Assembly (NCBI GenBank): GCA_944389815.1
Contig: CALXNS010000034.1
Span: forward strand, 20,833 to 84,832
Length of the DNA: 64,000 nucleotides
Direction: 5' to 3'
Source: an uncultured Victivallis sp.
Lineage (GTDB): Bacteria > Verrucomicrobiota > Lentisphaeria > Victivallales > Victivallaceae
Below are positions 45,159-53,397 of this stretch, one piece after another (within the stretch, counting starts at the first letter, position 1; every line of letters starts with the position of its first letter). The translations under genes and the position numbers were made by a program. The notes under the pieces are model-generated. The model did no database searches. It saw only the letters and a list, made by a program, of their open reading frames with translations, and was not told the DNA's origin.

Positions 45159-46994
45159 TTATTCCACCGTCACGCTCTTGGCCAGATTGCGCGGCTGGTC
45201 GATTTCGCAACCGCGCTCGACGGCGATGTAATACGCAAACAACTGCAGCGCCACCGTCGTCGGCAGCGGCGCGATGAAACGCGAACACGCCGGAATTTCG
45301 ATCACGTCGTCCGTGAACGCCCGAACCGAATCATCCCCTTCGGTGATCACCGCAACCACCGGCGATTTCCGCGCACGGCACTCCTGAATGTTGCCGATGA
45401 TCTTGTCCTTGCCCGGAATGTCGTTGGCCAGCGCCATCACCGGATGTCTCTCATCCAGCAGCGAAATCGGCCCGTGTTTGAGTTCCGCGGCATGGTAGCC
45501 CTCGGCATGAATGTAACTGATCTCCTTGAGCTTCAACGCTCCTTCCAGCGCCGTCGGATAAAGGCAGCCGCGCCCGATATAGAAGAAATCGTCGCAGTGC
45601 GCATAACGCTGCGCAATTTCACGAATCTTCGGCGCCTGCTTGAGCACCTGCCGGATCAATCCCGGCACCGCCTCGATCTCGCAGGCAAGCTCATTCCCGT
45701 CCGCACGGTTCAACCGCCGGTTCCGCCCGAGCAGCAGCGCGTACAACAGCAGAACCACCACCTGGCTCGTGAACGCCTTGGTCGACGCCACGCTGATCTC
45801 CGGACCCGCATGCAGGTAAATCCCGCGTCCCGCCTCCCGCGCAATCGTCGAACCAACCACATTGCAGAGCGCGGTGATCAACGCACCCTTCGCCGCAGCC
45901 TCCCGCACCGCAGCAATCGTATCGGCGGTCTCTCCCGACTGACTGATCGGAATCACCAATGTATTCGGTTCGATGATCGGATTGCGGTAGCGGAACTCCG
46001 CCGCCTGCTCCACCGATGTCGAAATTCCCGCGATATCCTCAAAATAATATTCTCCGACCAGCCCGGCATGCATACTGCTGCCGCAGCCGGCGATCACGAT
46101 CCGAGTGATTTGAGCCAGTTCGCGCGCAGTGAGATTCATGCCGTTCAACAGCGCGGTCCCCATTTCATGATCGATCCGGCCGCGGATCGCGTTCTCGATG
46201 GTCTCCGGCTGCTCGAAAATCTCCTTGAGCATGAAATGAGGAAAATTCCCCTTCTCCGCCACTCCGGCATCCCAGTCGATCTTCGCAACTTCCCGTTCCA
46301 CCGGAACATTTTTGATGTTCCGAAGATCGATCGTCTCCGCCGTCACCGCCGCAATATCGCCGTCGTTGAGATAGATGACCTCCCGCGTGTACGGCAGAAG
46401 CGGCGCAATGTCGCTGGCCACGAAATTTTCATTCTTCCCGAGGCCGATCACGATCGGACTTCCCTTACGCGCCACCACCAGCATTCCCGGATGGTGACGG
46501 CTGACCACCGCCAGCCCGTAAGTACCCGAAACTTGTTCGAGCGCCGCCGCCGTCGCCGACAGGAGATCGCCCTCGTAGGCCCCCGCAATCAAATGCGCCA
46601 GCACCTCGCTGTCGGTCTGCGAACGGAAGTGACAACCGCGCGCCTCCAGATGACGGCGCAGTTCCTGATAATTTTCCACAATCCCGTTGTGGACGATCGC
46701 GAAATTGCCGCTCTCATCAAAATGCGGATGCGCATTCACTTCGGAAGGCACCCCGTGCGTCGCCCAGCGCGTGTGCGCAATGCCGCACCCGACGAGCGAC
46801 CCCAATGCGCCGCTCCCGGCGACCGCCTCCTCCAGCGCCTTGACCTTGCCGACGGCCTTCGCCTGCTGAATCCGTCCGCCCGCGACCACCGCCAGTCCCG
46901 CCGAATCGTATCCGCGGTACTCCAGGCGCTTGAGTCCGTCGATCAAAACGGACGCAGCCGGCCGGGGACCGGTATAACCGATGATTCCACACAT
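45159..46994 (-). CDS. glmS: Glutamine-fructose-6-phosphate aminotransferase
   Basis: A 611-residue enzyme that makes glucosamine-6-phosphate for peptidoglycan and lipid A. The N-terminal nucleophile Cys2 begins the glutaminase domain MCGIIGYTGPRPAASVLIDG, with RWATHGVPSEVNAHPH; the C-terminal SIS isomerase domains carry CGSSMHAGLVGEYYFED, ISQSGETADTIAAVREA and the end CEIDQPRNLAKSVTVE. Length is standard. The 190 bases upstream contain the GGCTGTGGGAGGC repeats rather than a glmS ribozyme, which I did not see. Confidence 0.97.
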   Translation of the reverse strand: MCGIIGYTGPRPAASVLIDGLKRLEYRGYDSAGLAVVAGGRIQQAKAVGKVKALEEAVAGSGALGSLVGCGIAHTRWATHGVPSEVNAHPHFDESGNFAIVHNGIVENYQELRRHLEARGCHFRSQTDSEVLAHLIAGAYEGDLLSATAAALEQVSGTYGLAVVSRHHPGMLVVARKGSPIVIGLGKNENFVASDIAPLLPYTREVIYLNDGDIAAVTAETIDLRNIKNVPVEREVAKIDWDAGVAEKGNFPHFMLKEIFEQPETIENAIRGRIDHEMGTALLNGMNLTARELAQITRIVIAGCGSSMHAGLVGEYYFEDIAGISTSVEQAAEFRYRNPIIEPNTLVIPISQSGETADTIAAVREAAAKGALITALCNVVGSTIAREAGRGIYLHAGPEISVASTKAFTSQVVVLLLYALLLGRNRRLNRADGNELACEIEAVPGLIRQVLKQAPKIREIAQRYAHCDDFFYIGRGCLYPTALEGALKLKEISYIHAEGYHAAELKHGPISLLDERHPVMALANDIPGKDKIIGNIQECRARKSPVVAVITEGDDSVRAFTDDVIEIPACSRFIAPLPTTVALQLFAYYIAVERGCEIDQPRNLAKSVTVE

Positions 46995-47066
46995 AACTCT
47001 TGTTCACCCTTCCTTCCCGGAGCAGCTTTCCCAAATCGCTCCGTCTCTTTACACTCGACCGGGGCG

Positions 47067-47172
47067 GCCTCCCACAGCCGCCCCGGCACCTCCGCCCCGC
47101 CCCGAACAGCCTCCCACAGCCATCCGGCGACGCCTTCCTTCATTGCCGACGCCGACGCGGCCTCCCACAGCC
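47067..47172 (-). repeat. Three copies of a 13-mer (GGCTGTGGGAGGC on the minus strand) upstream of glmS
   Basis: On the plus strand GCCTCCCACAGCC occurs at 47067-47079, 47109-47121 and 47160-47172. The first is the loop side of a perfect 10-bp hairpin (CCGGGGCGGC/GCCGCCCCGG). Spacings of 42 and 51 bases are multiples of three, and on the minus strand all three read G-R/W-L-W-E-A in one open frame that starts at 47143 and overlaps the first 50 bases of glmS out of frame. I cannot say whether this is a coding repeat, a dispersed genomic repeat or a regulatory leader. Confidence 0.6.
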
Positions 47173-47184
47173 GCCCCGGCGATA

Positions 47185-47610
47185 TTATTCGGCAAAATGC
47201 GTCTCAATATATTGAACAGCCTCTTCCAGCGAACTTAGAATTTTCGTGCAATACCGCGCCATCCAAGGACTGCAGTCCTTGAACTCGAACGGCGAAAACG
47301 CGACGACGAATTTCCCGAGATCGTGCGCCGCGTAAAATACTTCCATGCTCGTTCCGATGCTGGGTTTATTGTAGTTGACCAGCACAATGTCCGCATCCCG
47401 GACATCCTGAAGATCGAATTCGACGATCTCATTGGCGCTGTCCACCTGCCGGTCCACAAACATCCGCCGCATCGGATCGAGCAGCCGGAACTTTTCTCCA
47501 AGCGATTTTTTGGCCGCGTCGCGCCACGCCCGGGCGGCACCGCAGTGTTCGTCCATGATCGGTCCGGACAAATAGATTGTTTTCCGATGACTCGTCTGAA
47601 GGTTATTCAT
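47185..47610 (-). CDS. Nucleoside 2-deoxyribosyltransferase-like protein
   Basis: A 141-residue protein with the family pattern TIYLSGPIMDEHCGAARAWR, DADIVLVNYNKPSIGTSMEV and FYAAHDLGKFVVAFSP. The Glu in GTSMEV is the expected nucleophile that attacks C1 of the deoxyribose. The start ATG shares a base with the ptsI stop (TGATG), so translation is coupled. The family salvages or modifies deoxynucleosides; association with phosphotransferase components is not usual. It is slightly shorter than classical enzymes (about 150-160). Confidence 0.75.
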   Translation of the reverse strand: MNNLQTSHRKTIYLSGPIMDEHCGAARAWRDAAKKSLGEKFRLLDPMRRMFVDRQVDSANEIVEFDLQDVRDADIVLVNYNKPSIGTSMEVFYAAHDLGKFVVAFSPFEFKDCSPWMARYCTKILSSLEEAVQYIETHFAE

Positions 47611-49397
47611 CAATTCTGACTCCGCGCTTCCTGTATGTCGGCGATTTCCGGTGCGCATCGCATCAAGAGTTCCTGCGCAATCGCCAAGGTTTCAAATGAA
47701 TTATTACATGCGAGCGCCTCCCGCGCCGCATTCTCCGCCTCATACATCGAGATGCTGCGGATCACCCGCCGTACCGGACCGATCGCCACCGGCGGCATGC
47801 TCAGTTCATGAACCCCCAGTCCAACCAGAAGCGGCGTCAACGTCGCATCCGCCGCCATCTGACCGCAGATGCTCACCCAGATGTTATGCTGATCCGCCGC
47901 CTGCACACAGCGGTGAATCAACTCCAGAATCGCCGGATGGGATGGACGGTAGAGATAGGCCACGCGCTCATTGCCGCGGTCGATCGCCATCGTGTACTGC
48001 ACCAGATCGTTCGTTCCGATGCTGAAAAAATCCACCAGCGGCGCAAATCGTTCCGCCAGCAGCGCCGCAGCCGGGGTTTCAATCATGACGCCAAGCGACG
48101 GATTGCTGACGAATTCCTTATGTTCGGCGGCCAGATCCTGCTGCAGTTTTGCAATTATCTGCTTTACGGTAAGCACTTCGTCCACACTGCTGACCATCGG
48201 CAACATGATCCGGAGATTGCCGAACACTCCCGCCCGCAGCAACGCCCGCAGTTGAGTTTCAAAGATATCGCGCCGTTCATGAATACAGAGCCGAATGCCC
48301 CGGAGCCCCAGAAATGGATTCGCCTCGCTCGAACGGTAGATATTGGTATTGAATTTGTCTCCGCCGACGTCGAGCGTCCGGATGATCACCGGCGCGTCCT
48401 CGCACACGGTAAGCATCTCCTTGTAAACCTCGAACTGTTCCTCCTCCGTCGGCAGATCATTCCGGTTCAAATACAAATATTCCGTTCGGAAAAGTCCGAC
48501 AGCACGTGCTCCGGCCTGACGCGCCTCCGCCACATGCTCGGGGGAGTCGAGATTCGCAGCCAGCTGAATGAGAAATCCATCCGTCGTTTCCGGTTCCAGC
48601 GTACTTTCCTTGGCCAGAGCATTCCGCAACTCGCCGGCGGCCTCACGTTTCAGCCGGTATGCCTCTTCCGTGCGGACATCGGGATTGATGATGAGTTTCC
48701 CGGAAAAACCGTCAATGATGATCTTATCGTCGCCGGTGAGCTGCTCCGGCAGTTCCGGCGGAATGCCGGCAACGGCCGGAAGTTGAAGCGAACGCGCCAG
48801 AATCGCCGTATGACTGGTCGCGCTTCCCGTCTCCACCGCGAATCCGAGAATTTTATTCCGGTCGAACAGCACCGTTTCGGACGGCGTCAATGTCTGCGCC
48901 ACAATAATCCGCTTGGCGTCAAGATCAGGCGAATGCGCCGGTTCCTCGGCCAGATTGGCCATGATGCGCGACACCACATCGCGCACATCAGCGGCACGTT
49001 CGCGCAAATATTCATCCGGCATGGCCGCCAGGGCGTCGGCGAAATGCTCCCCCGCGCGGAAAAGCGCATTCTCCGCGGATAAATGCTTCTCCTTGATGAG
49101 CCGTTCAATGGAACCGAGCAGCGTTCGATCTTCAGCCAGCATCAGATGCGCGGCGAAAATATCCGCATCTCCCGCATTCAACCGGGAGCGCACCTGATTC
49201 TGCAACGCATTCAACTGCACCCGCGTCAACGAAAGCGCGGAGTTGAAACGCTCCAGCTCTCCGGCGACCTCCTTTTCGCTTATCACATGCGGCTCCGGTT
49301 CCTGAAGCCGGGTGTGCGAACGGATCCGCATGACCCGCCCGATGGCGATTCCCGGTGAAATGGCAATCACCTCGATGGTCTGACTCGGCATGGTCAT
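47610..49397 (-). CDS. ptsI: Phosphoenolpyruvate-protein phosphotransferase (Enzyme I)
   Basis: A protein of about 595 residues that transfers phosphate from PEP to HPr. The active-site histidine lies in TGSATSHTAILARSLQLPAV, and the PEP-binding barrel holds FRTEYLYLNRNDLPTEEEQF, FLGLRGIRLC, LGVMIETPAAALLAERFA, FFSIGTNDLVQYTMAIDRGN and the catalytic-lid motif SICGQMAADATLTPLLVGLG. The exact start is uncertain (49397 or 49391). It is 4 bases from the HPr gene and shares a base with the deoxyribosyltransferase gene. No EII sugar permease is seen in the window. Confidence 0.94.
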   Translation of the reverse strand: MTMPSQTIEVIAISPGIAIGRVMRIRSHTRLQEPEPHVISEKEVAGELERFNSALSLTRVQLNALQNQVRSRLNAGDADIFAAHLMLAEDRTLLGSIERLIKEKHLSAENALFRAGEHFADALAAMPDEYLRERAADVRDVVSRIMANLAEEPAHSPDLDAKRIIVAQTLTPSETVLFDRNKILGFAVETGSATSHTAILARSLQLPAVAGIPPELPEQLTGDDKIIIDGFSGKLIINPDVRTEEAYRLKREAAGELRNALAKESTLEPETTDGFLIQLAANLDSPEHVAEARQAGARAVGLFRTEYLYLNRNDLPTEEEQFEVYKEMLTVCEDAPVIIRTLDVGGDKFNTNIYRSSEANPFLGLRGIRLCIHERRDIFETQLRALLRAGVFGNLRIMLPMVSSVDEVLTVKQIIAKLQQDLAAEHKEFVSNPSLGVMIETPAAALLAERFAPLVDFFSIGTNDLVQYTMAIDRGNERVAYLYRPSHPAILELIHRCVQAADQHNIWVSICGQMAADATLTPLLVGLGVHELSMPPVAIGPVRRVIRSISMYEAENAAREALACNNSFETLAIAQELLMRCAPEIADIQEARSQN

Positions 49398-49401
49398 AAT
49401 C

Positions 49402-49743
49402 TCAGCTGTCCTCCTGAACGATCGGCTCCGCCTCGCCGAAGCTGGATTCAAAAAAATCGACGACCTTACGCAGTGCTTCAGGGGCGTCGCTTCCGGCGGC
49501 GCGAAGCCGCAGCTGCGTCCCCTTCCCCGCCGCCAGCATCAGCAAACTCATGATGCTGCGGCAATCGGCTTCGTCGCATTCAAAAACGTCCTGTTCCTCC
49601 ATACTCGGCGGCACAATCCGTTCCAATGTGAGCGTGGCCTGAAATCCGGACGCCATTCTGGCCAGTTGCGCCGCAGGACGGGCATGCAGCCCCAGCGGAC
49701 TGGTGATGGTCACCAGTTCCTCACACACGCCATCCATTCCCAT
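49402..49743 (-). CDS. ptsH: HPr family phosphocarrier protein
   Basis: A 113-residue HPr. The phosphorylatable histidine is in SPLGLHARPAAQLARMASGF (His20 counted from the first Met) and a Ser46-like regulatory region in CRSIMSLLMLAAGKG. It is about 25 residues longer than typical HPr, with an insertion (ERIVPPSMEEQDVFECDEAD) between strand and helix and an acidic C-terminal tail (EAEPIVQEDS). It is the first gene of ptsH-ptsI-deoxyribosyltransferase. Two starts (49743 and 49737) are possible. Confidence 0.9.
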   Translation of the reverse strand: MGMDGVCEELVTITSPLGLHARPAAQLARMASGFQATLTLERIVPPSMEEQDVFECDEADCRSIMSLLMLAAGKGTQLRLRAAGSDAPEALRKVVDFFESSFGEAEPIVQEDS

Positions 49744-49821
49744 TGCACCGGGCCTCCCATATTCTCCGCGGCTCCGAACTCCGCTTTTCCATCCGCCATC
49801 CGCAACACAACACCGTCACTG

Positions 49822-49850
49822 AATATACACCAATATCCGGGAAAAAGCAA
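49822..49850 (-). promoter_or_regulatory. Candidate promoter of the ptsH-ptsI operon
   Basis: Minus strand TTGCTT (49850-49845), 17-base spacer, TATATT (49827-49822), about 80 bases before the ptsH start. Confidence 0.6.
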
Positions 49851-49909
49851 TCTTTTTCACGGAAAAATCCACCGCTTTCTTCCGCTTTCCCGGCATCCGG
49901 CCGTTTCCG

Positions 49910-50836
49910 TCAGAAGCGCGGCAGTTTGAAACACGGTTCGGGGATCGCTTCTCCGACGATTTCAACTCCGGAAAATCCGGACTTCCGCAACTCCCGTATC
50001 GTCATTTCCACGAAGGATTCGGGCGCACTGGCGCCCGCACTCACCCCGACGGCGGGCGCCTCCGAAAGTTCATTCCGGGGCAGATCCTCCGGGCCGTCGA
50101 TCAGAAAGGAGCGGCTCCCGGACTCCTCGGCGATCTCCCGGAGGCGGTTCGAATTCGAACTGCGCTTCGAACCGATGATCAGAATCAACGGCGCCACGCG
50201 CGCCAGAGCCCGCACCGCATTCTGACGCTCTCCGGTGGCGTAGCAAACTCCGGGTCCGGCTTGAAGCGTCGGATATTTTCTCTGCAATTCGCCGCTCAGA
50301 CGGTTCACCGTTTCGGTATTGAGCGTCGTCTGGCAGAGCCGGCAGGGATTTTCGCCGATATTTTCCGGAAGCGCGGCAATTTCGGCGCTGTTTTCAACCA
50401 CGTAAATCGGATCGCCGGGAGCCATGCGGCCGACGATTCCTTCCACTTCCGGGTGTCCTCGATGACCGAGCAGAATCACGCTCCGTTTCCGCAAACCGGC
50501 TTCGCGAGCCGCATTCTGGAGACGTTTCACCAACGGACAGGTCGCATCCACCACATGAAGATGCTTCGCGCGCGCCGTCTTTTCGCATTCAAGACCGACG
50601 CCATGCGCGCTGAAGAGCACGACCGCGCCGTCAGGCACCTCCGAAAGATCTTCGACGAAGCGAACCCCGCGCGAAGCAAGATCCCGCACAACGTGGGTGT
50701 TGTGAACAATTTCGTGCAGCACGAAAATTGGTTCATGAACCTGGGCGAGAACCGCCTCCACCGTGGCGATCGCCCGCCGGACTCCGGCACACATGCCGTG
50801 CGGTTGCGCCAGATAAATTTTACGCGAATTTTCCAT
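49910..50836 (-). CDS. ispH: 4-hydroxy-3-methylbut-2-enyl diphosphate reductase
   Basis: A 308-residue 4Fe-4S enzyme, the last step of the MEP isoprenoid pathway. The three cluster cysteines are in QPHGMCAGVRRAIATVEAV, VVDATCPLVKRLQ and NPCRLCQTTLNTE; HEIVHNTHVVRDLASRGVRF and LGHRGHPEVEGIVG and the C-terminal VGVSAGASAPESFVE complete the signature. The start at 50836 is set by GGAGGG 7 bases upstream and the family N-terminus. A promoter sits just upstream, so the leader is only about a dozen bases. Confidence 0.96.
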   Translation of the reverse strand: MENSRKIYLAQPHGMCAGVRRAIATVEAVLAQVHEPIFVLHEIVHNTHVVRDLASRGVRFVEDLSEVPDGAVVLFSAHGVGLECEKTARAKHLHVVDATCPLVKRLQNAAREAGLRKRSVILLGHRGHPEVEGIVGRMAPGDPIYVVENSAEIAALPENIGENPCRLCQTTLNTETVNRLSGELQRKYPTLQAGPGVCYATGERQNAVRALARVAPLILIIGSKRSSNSNRLREIAEESGSRSFLIDGPEDLPRNELSEAPAVGVSAGASAPESFVEMTIRELRKSGFSGVEIVGEAIPEPCFKLPRF

Positions 50837-50855
50837 GAAGCCCTCCGGAGCGCTT

Positions 50856-50884
50856 ATAGTATCCCGATGAAACGTTTTTTTCAA
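50856..50884 (-). promoter_or_regulatory. Candidate ispH promoter
   Basis: Minus strand TTGAAA (50884-50879), 17-base spacer, TACTAT (50861-50856), 20 bases before the ispH start. Confidence 0.6.
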
Positions 50885-50933
50885 GCCCGGACAAAACGGA
50901 AAAAAAAACTTTTTTTTCGAATTTTTGATTGAA

Positions 50934-50961
50934 TTGTTGAAAAACAAAAGTAGTTTATAAC
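50934..50961 (+). promoter_or_regulatory. Candidate promoter of the symporter-tsaC operon
   Basis: TTGTTG (50934-50939), 16-base spacer, TATAAC (50956-50961), about 110 bases before the start at 51074. It faces away from ispH. Confidence 0.45.
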
Positions 50962-51073
50962 GCATGACAGCATTCCGTGGGAAAATTCCGCGCAACGCCC
51001 CGTCGGGGTGCGCGACGCTTTTCCACGGATTTCGTTTGTTCCGATGATTTTCACCATACTGAGGCAGAAAGAG

Positions 51074-52672
51074 ATGGAAAATCAAACCGTCGAAGCGCAG
51101 AACGCGCTTCAGCAAACCGGCGCGGTTGCCGGGCTCGGACTGAGCGAAGAAACCCAGCTCATGCTCTGGATCGGCATCATCGTCTACGTGGCGGTGCTGA
51201 TCGGCATCGGCATGTGGTCAAGCCGCAAGGTAAAGGGAATGAACGATTTTCTCGTTGCCGGCCGACGATTGCCCCTCTGGATGGCAACCGCGACGCTGCT
51301 GGCGACCTGGTTCGGCGCGGGTTCGAGCATGGGGGTGGCGGCGACGGTCTACTCCGACGGCATCGGCGGAGTGCTGGCGGATCCCTTCGGCGCATCCGCA
51401 AGTCTGATTATTTCAGGCATTTTCATCGTCGGACTTCTTCGACGCCTCAAATGCCTTACCGTCACCGACATCATTGAACGCAAATACGGCAAATGGGCCG
51501 GCGTTTACACCTCCTGCTGGATGATCCCGGTTTACGTCGGCTGGCTCGGCGCTCAATTGAAAGGCATGGGCACGATCCTTCATGTCCTCACCGGCATAAG
51601 CGTCACCAACGGAACCCTGATCGGCGCGGTCGTCGTGCTGATCTACACCTTCGCCGGCGGCATGTGGGCGGTCACGCTCACCGACGTGGTTCAGGTGTCG
51701 CTGATCGTAGTCGGGTTGTTTCTGATCGTTCCCGGCGCCGTCAACGAGGCCGGCGGCTGGGAGGCGCTTTCCGAACGAATTCCCGCGGAGGATCTTTCGC
51801 TCTGGATTCAACACGCCGCGGATGCCGTGCCGACCTTCGAAGACTGGGTCTATTACATCGGCAGCTGGATCGTCATGGGGCTCGGCTGCACGATCGGCCA
51901 GGATCTCATTCAGCGCTCCCTGGCCAGCAGAAACGAAAAAATCGCCGTATCCAGCGCGGTCATGTCGGGGTTCTTCTATGCGGCGATCGGGCTGGTGCCG
52001 ATCACGATCGGATTCACCGCGCGGTTCGTGCTGGCCAAATACGGCATCACCGAGGAGGCCATGGGCGGAAATCTGGAAAATCAGGTGCTCCCGCGCATGG
52101 CGATCATCGTGCTCAACCAATTGCATCCCATTGTGCTGACAATCTTCCTGGCCGCGTTGATTTCGGCGATCATGAGTTCCGCGGACAGTTCGCTTCTGGC
52201 CGGCTCTTCGCTGCTGTGCAACAACGTGATCGGTTCGATCTGGAGCCGTCTGAGCGATCAGAAGCTTCTGATGCTCACGCGGGTGACCACCGTGATTCTG
52301 ACGTTGGTCGCAACTTATTTCGCACTCAATGTCGAAAGCATTTACAAATTGATGATCAACAGCTGGGCCTCGCAGCTGGTGGTGGTCTTCATTCCGGTCA
52401 TCACCGCACTGTACGTGCCCAAAGCCACAAAGAACGCCGCATGGGCGACGATGGCGGTCTCGACCAGCGTCTGGATCGTCTACACTTTCGTGGCGTCGTC
52501 CGGTACGGACATGAGTTTCACGGAATTGATGAACAGCGATCTCTTCGACCGTTCGCTCACCTGCGGCGCGGTTTACGGGTTTGCGGCGGGGATCGTCGCA
52601 TTCTTCTGCTGCTACATGGGAGAACGCATTCCGCACCTCGTGCTCGATCAATCTGACGAGGAAGACGAATGA
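51074..52672 (+). CDS. Sodium:solute symporter family protein
   Basis: A 532-residue inner-membrane protein of the SSS (LeuT-fold) family with about 13 helices. The start segment QLMLWIGIIVYVAVLIGIGM, then SSRKVKGMNDFLVAGRRLPL, TLLATWFGAGSSMGVAATVY and MSSADSSLLAGSSLLCNNVI are the usual landmarks (the last holds Na+ site residues). The solute is not evident; proline, pantothenate and sugars are all possible in this family. The start at 51074 is the most likely of several. It overlaps tsaC by ATGA (52669-52672). Confidence 0.88.
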   Translation: MENQTVEAQNALQQTGAVAGLGLSEETQLMLWIGIIVYVAVLIGIGMWSSRKVKGMNDFLVAGRRLPLWMATATLLATWFGAGSSMGVAATVYSDGIGGVLADPFGASASLIISGIFIVGLLRRLKCLTVTDIIERKYGKWAGVYTSCWMIPVYVGWLGAQLKGMGTILHVLTGISVTNGTLIGAVVVLIYTFAGGMWAVTLTDVVQVSLIVVGLFLIVPGAVNEAGGWEALSERIPAEDLSLWIQHAADAVPTFEDWVYYIGSWIVMGLGCTIGQDLIQRSLASRNEKIAVSSAVMSGFFYAAIGLVPITIGFTARFVLAKYGITEEAMGGNLENQVLPRMAIIVLNQLHPIVLTIFLAALISAIMSSADSSLLAGSSLLCNNVIGSIWSRLSDQKLLMLTRVTTVILTLVATYFALNVESIYKLMINSWASQLVVVFIPVITALYVPKATKNAAWATMAVSTSVWIVYTFVASSGTDMSFTELMNSDLFDRSLTCGAVYGFAAGIVAFFCCYMGERIPHLVLDQSDEEDE

Positions 52673-53280
52673 GTTCGACGCTGCTGTGTTATGTCGCCCG
52701 CGGCGACAGGGAAAATACGGCCGCCGTCGCCGATGCGGTTCAGAACGCACTCCGGAAGCCCGGCGCCGTCGTGCTCATTCCGACCGAAACCGTCTACGGT
52801 TTGATCTGCAATGCCGGGGATGCCGAAGCCGTCCGGAAAATTTACGCACTCAAGGGCCGCGCCGAATCCAAACCGCTTTCCTGGTTCGTCGCCGACTGGC
52901 GGACGCTCGACCGGTATGGAGTGCGCACGGATGGCCTTCCGGCACGGCTCGCGGAACGCTTCTGTCCCGGCGCGATTACGATCATCGCTCCAGCAGACGA
53001 CGGCAGTACCATCGGATTCCGCATTCCGGATCACCCGCTGGTGCTGGAAATTCTGCGGAGAGTAAAGACTCCGCTGGCATCGACCAGCGCCAACCGGTCC
53101 GGTTCGCCGAATGCGCTCACCGTAACGGAAGCGCTCGACGAACTTCACGGCGATGTCGATCTGGCCGTCGACGGCGGCGCGATCCCCCATGATGCGCAGG
53201 CGTCGACGGTGGTGGATGCCACCGGAGAAAAGGCGCGGATTCTGCGGCAGGGGCCGTTGATTATACCCGCGGAATTCTAA
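52669..53280 (+). CDS. tsaC: Threonylcarbamoyl-AMP synthase (Sua5/YciO/YrdC family)
   Basis: A 203-residue protein that forms threonylcarbamoyl-AMP, the first step of the t6A modification of tRNAs. VVLIPTETVYGLICNAGDAE, IYALKGRAESKPLSWFV, RFCPGAITIIAPA, GFRIPDHPLVLEIL and PLASTSANRSGSPNALT are the family motifs. It is the short type without the C-terminal Sua5 domain. It overlaps the symporter stop by 4 bases, so both are translated from one message, and ends before a strong shared terminator. Confidence 0.9.
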   Translation: MSSTLLCYVARGDRENTAAVADAVQNALRKPGAVVLIPTETVYGLICNAGDAEAVRKIYALKGRAESKPLSWFVADWRTLDRYGVRTDGLPARLAERFCPGAITIIAPADDGSTIGFRIPDHPLVLEILRRVKTPLASTSANRSGSPNALTVTEALDELHGDVDLAVDGGAIPHDAQASTVVDATGEKARILRQGPLIIPAEF

Positions 53281-53338
53281 CAAAGAGAAAAGAGATCGGA
53301 CGACATTCTATATTATTGATAAATCGATTGTTGCAAAG

Positions 53339-53380
53339 CAAAAGCGGACTTTGGATTTTTTTCAAAGTCCGCTTTTGTTT
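53339..53380. terminator. Bidirectional terminator between tsaC and the GH3 gene
   Basis: CAAAAGCGGACTTTG (53339-53353) pairs perfectly with CAAAGTCCGCTTTTG (53363-53377), a 15-bp stem. Both sides have short T runs, and it lies between convergent gene ends. Confidence 0.88.
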
Positions 53381-53397
53381 GTGATCCTGGATTCCAA

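Noticed and set aside
46995..47184. glmS ribozyme in the glmS leader
   Set aside because: The leader is made of GGCTGTGGGAGGC repeats; I could not find the ribozyme core, which is mainly a Firmicutes feature.
45156..47282. 708-codon plus-strand frame opposite glmS
   Set aside because: It is the exact antisense of glmS, is full of Arg and His as expected for a shadow frame in GC-rich DNA, and has no recognisable motif.
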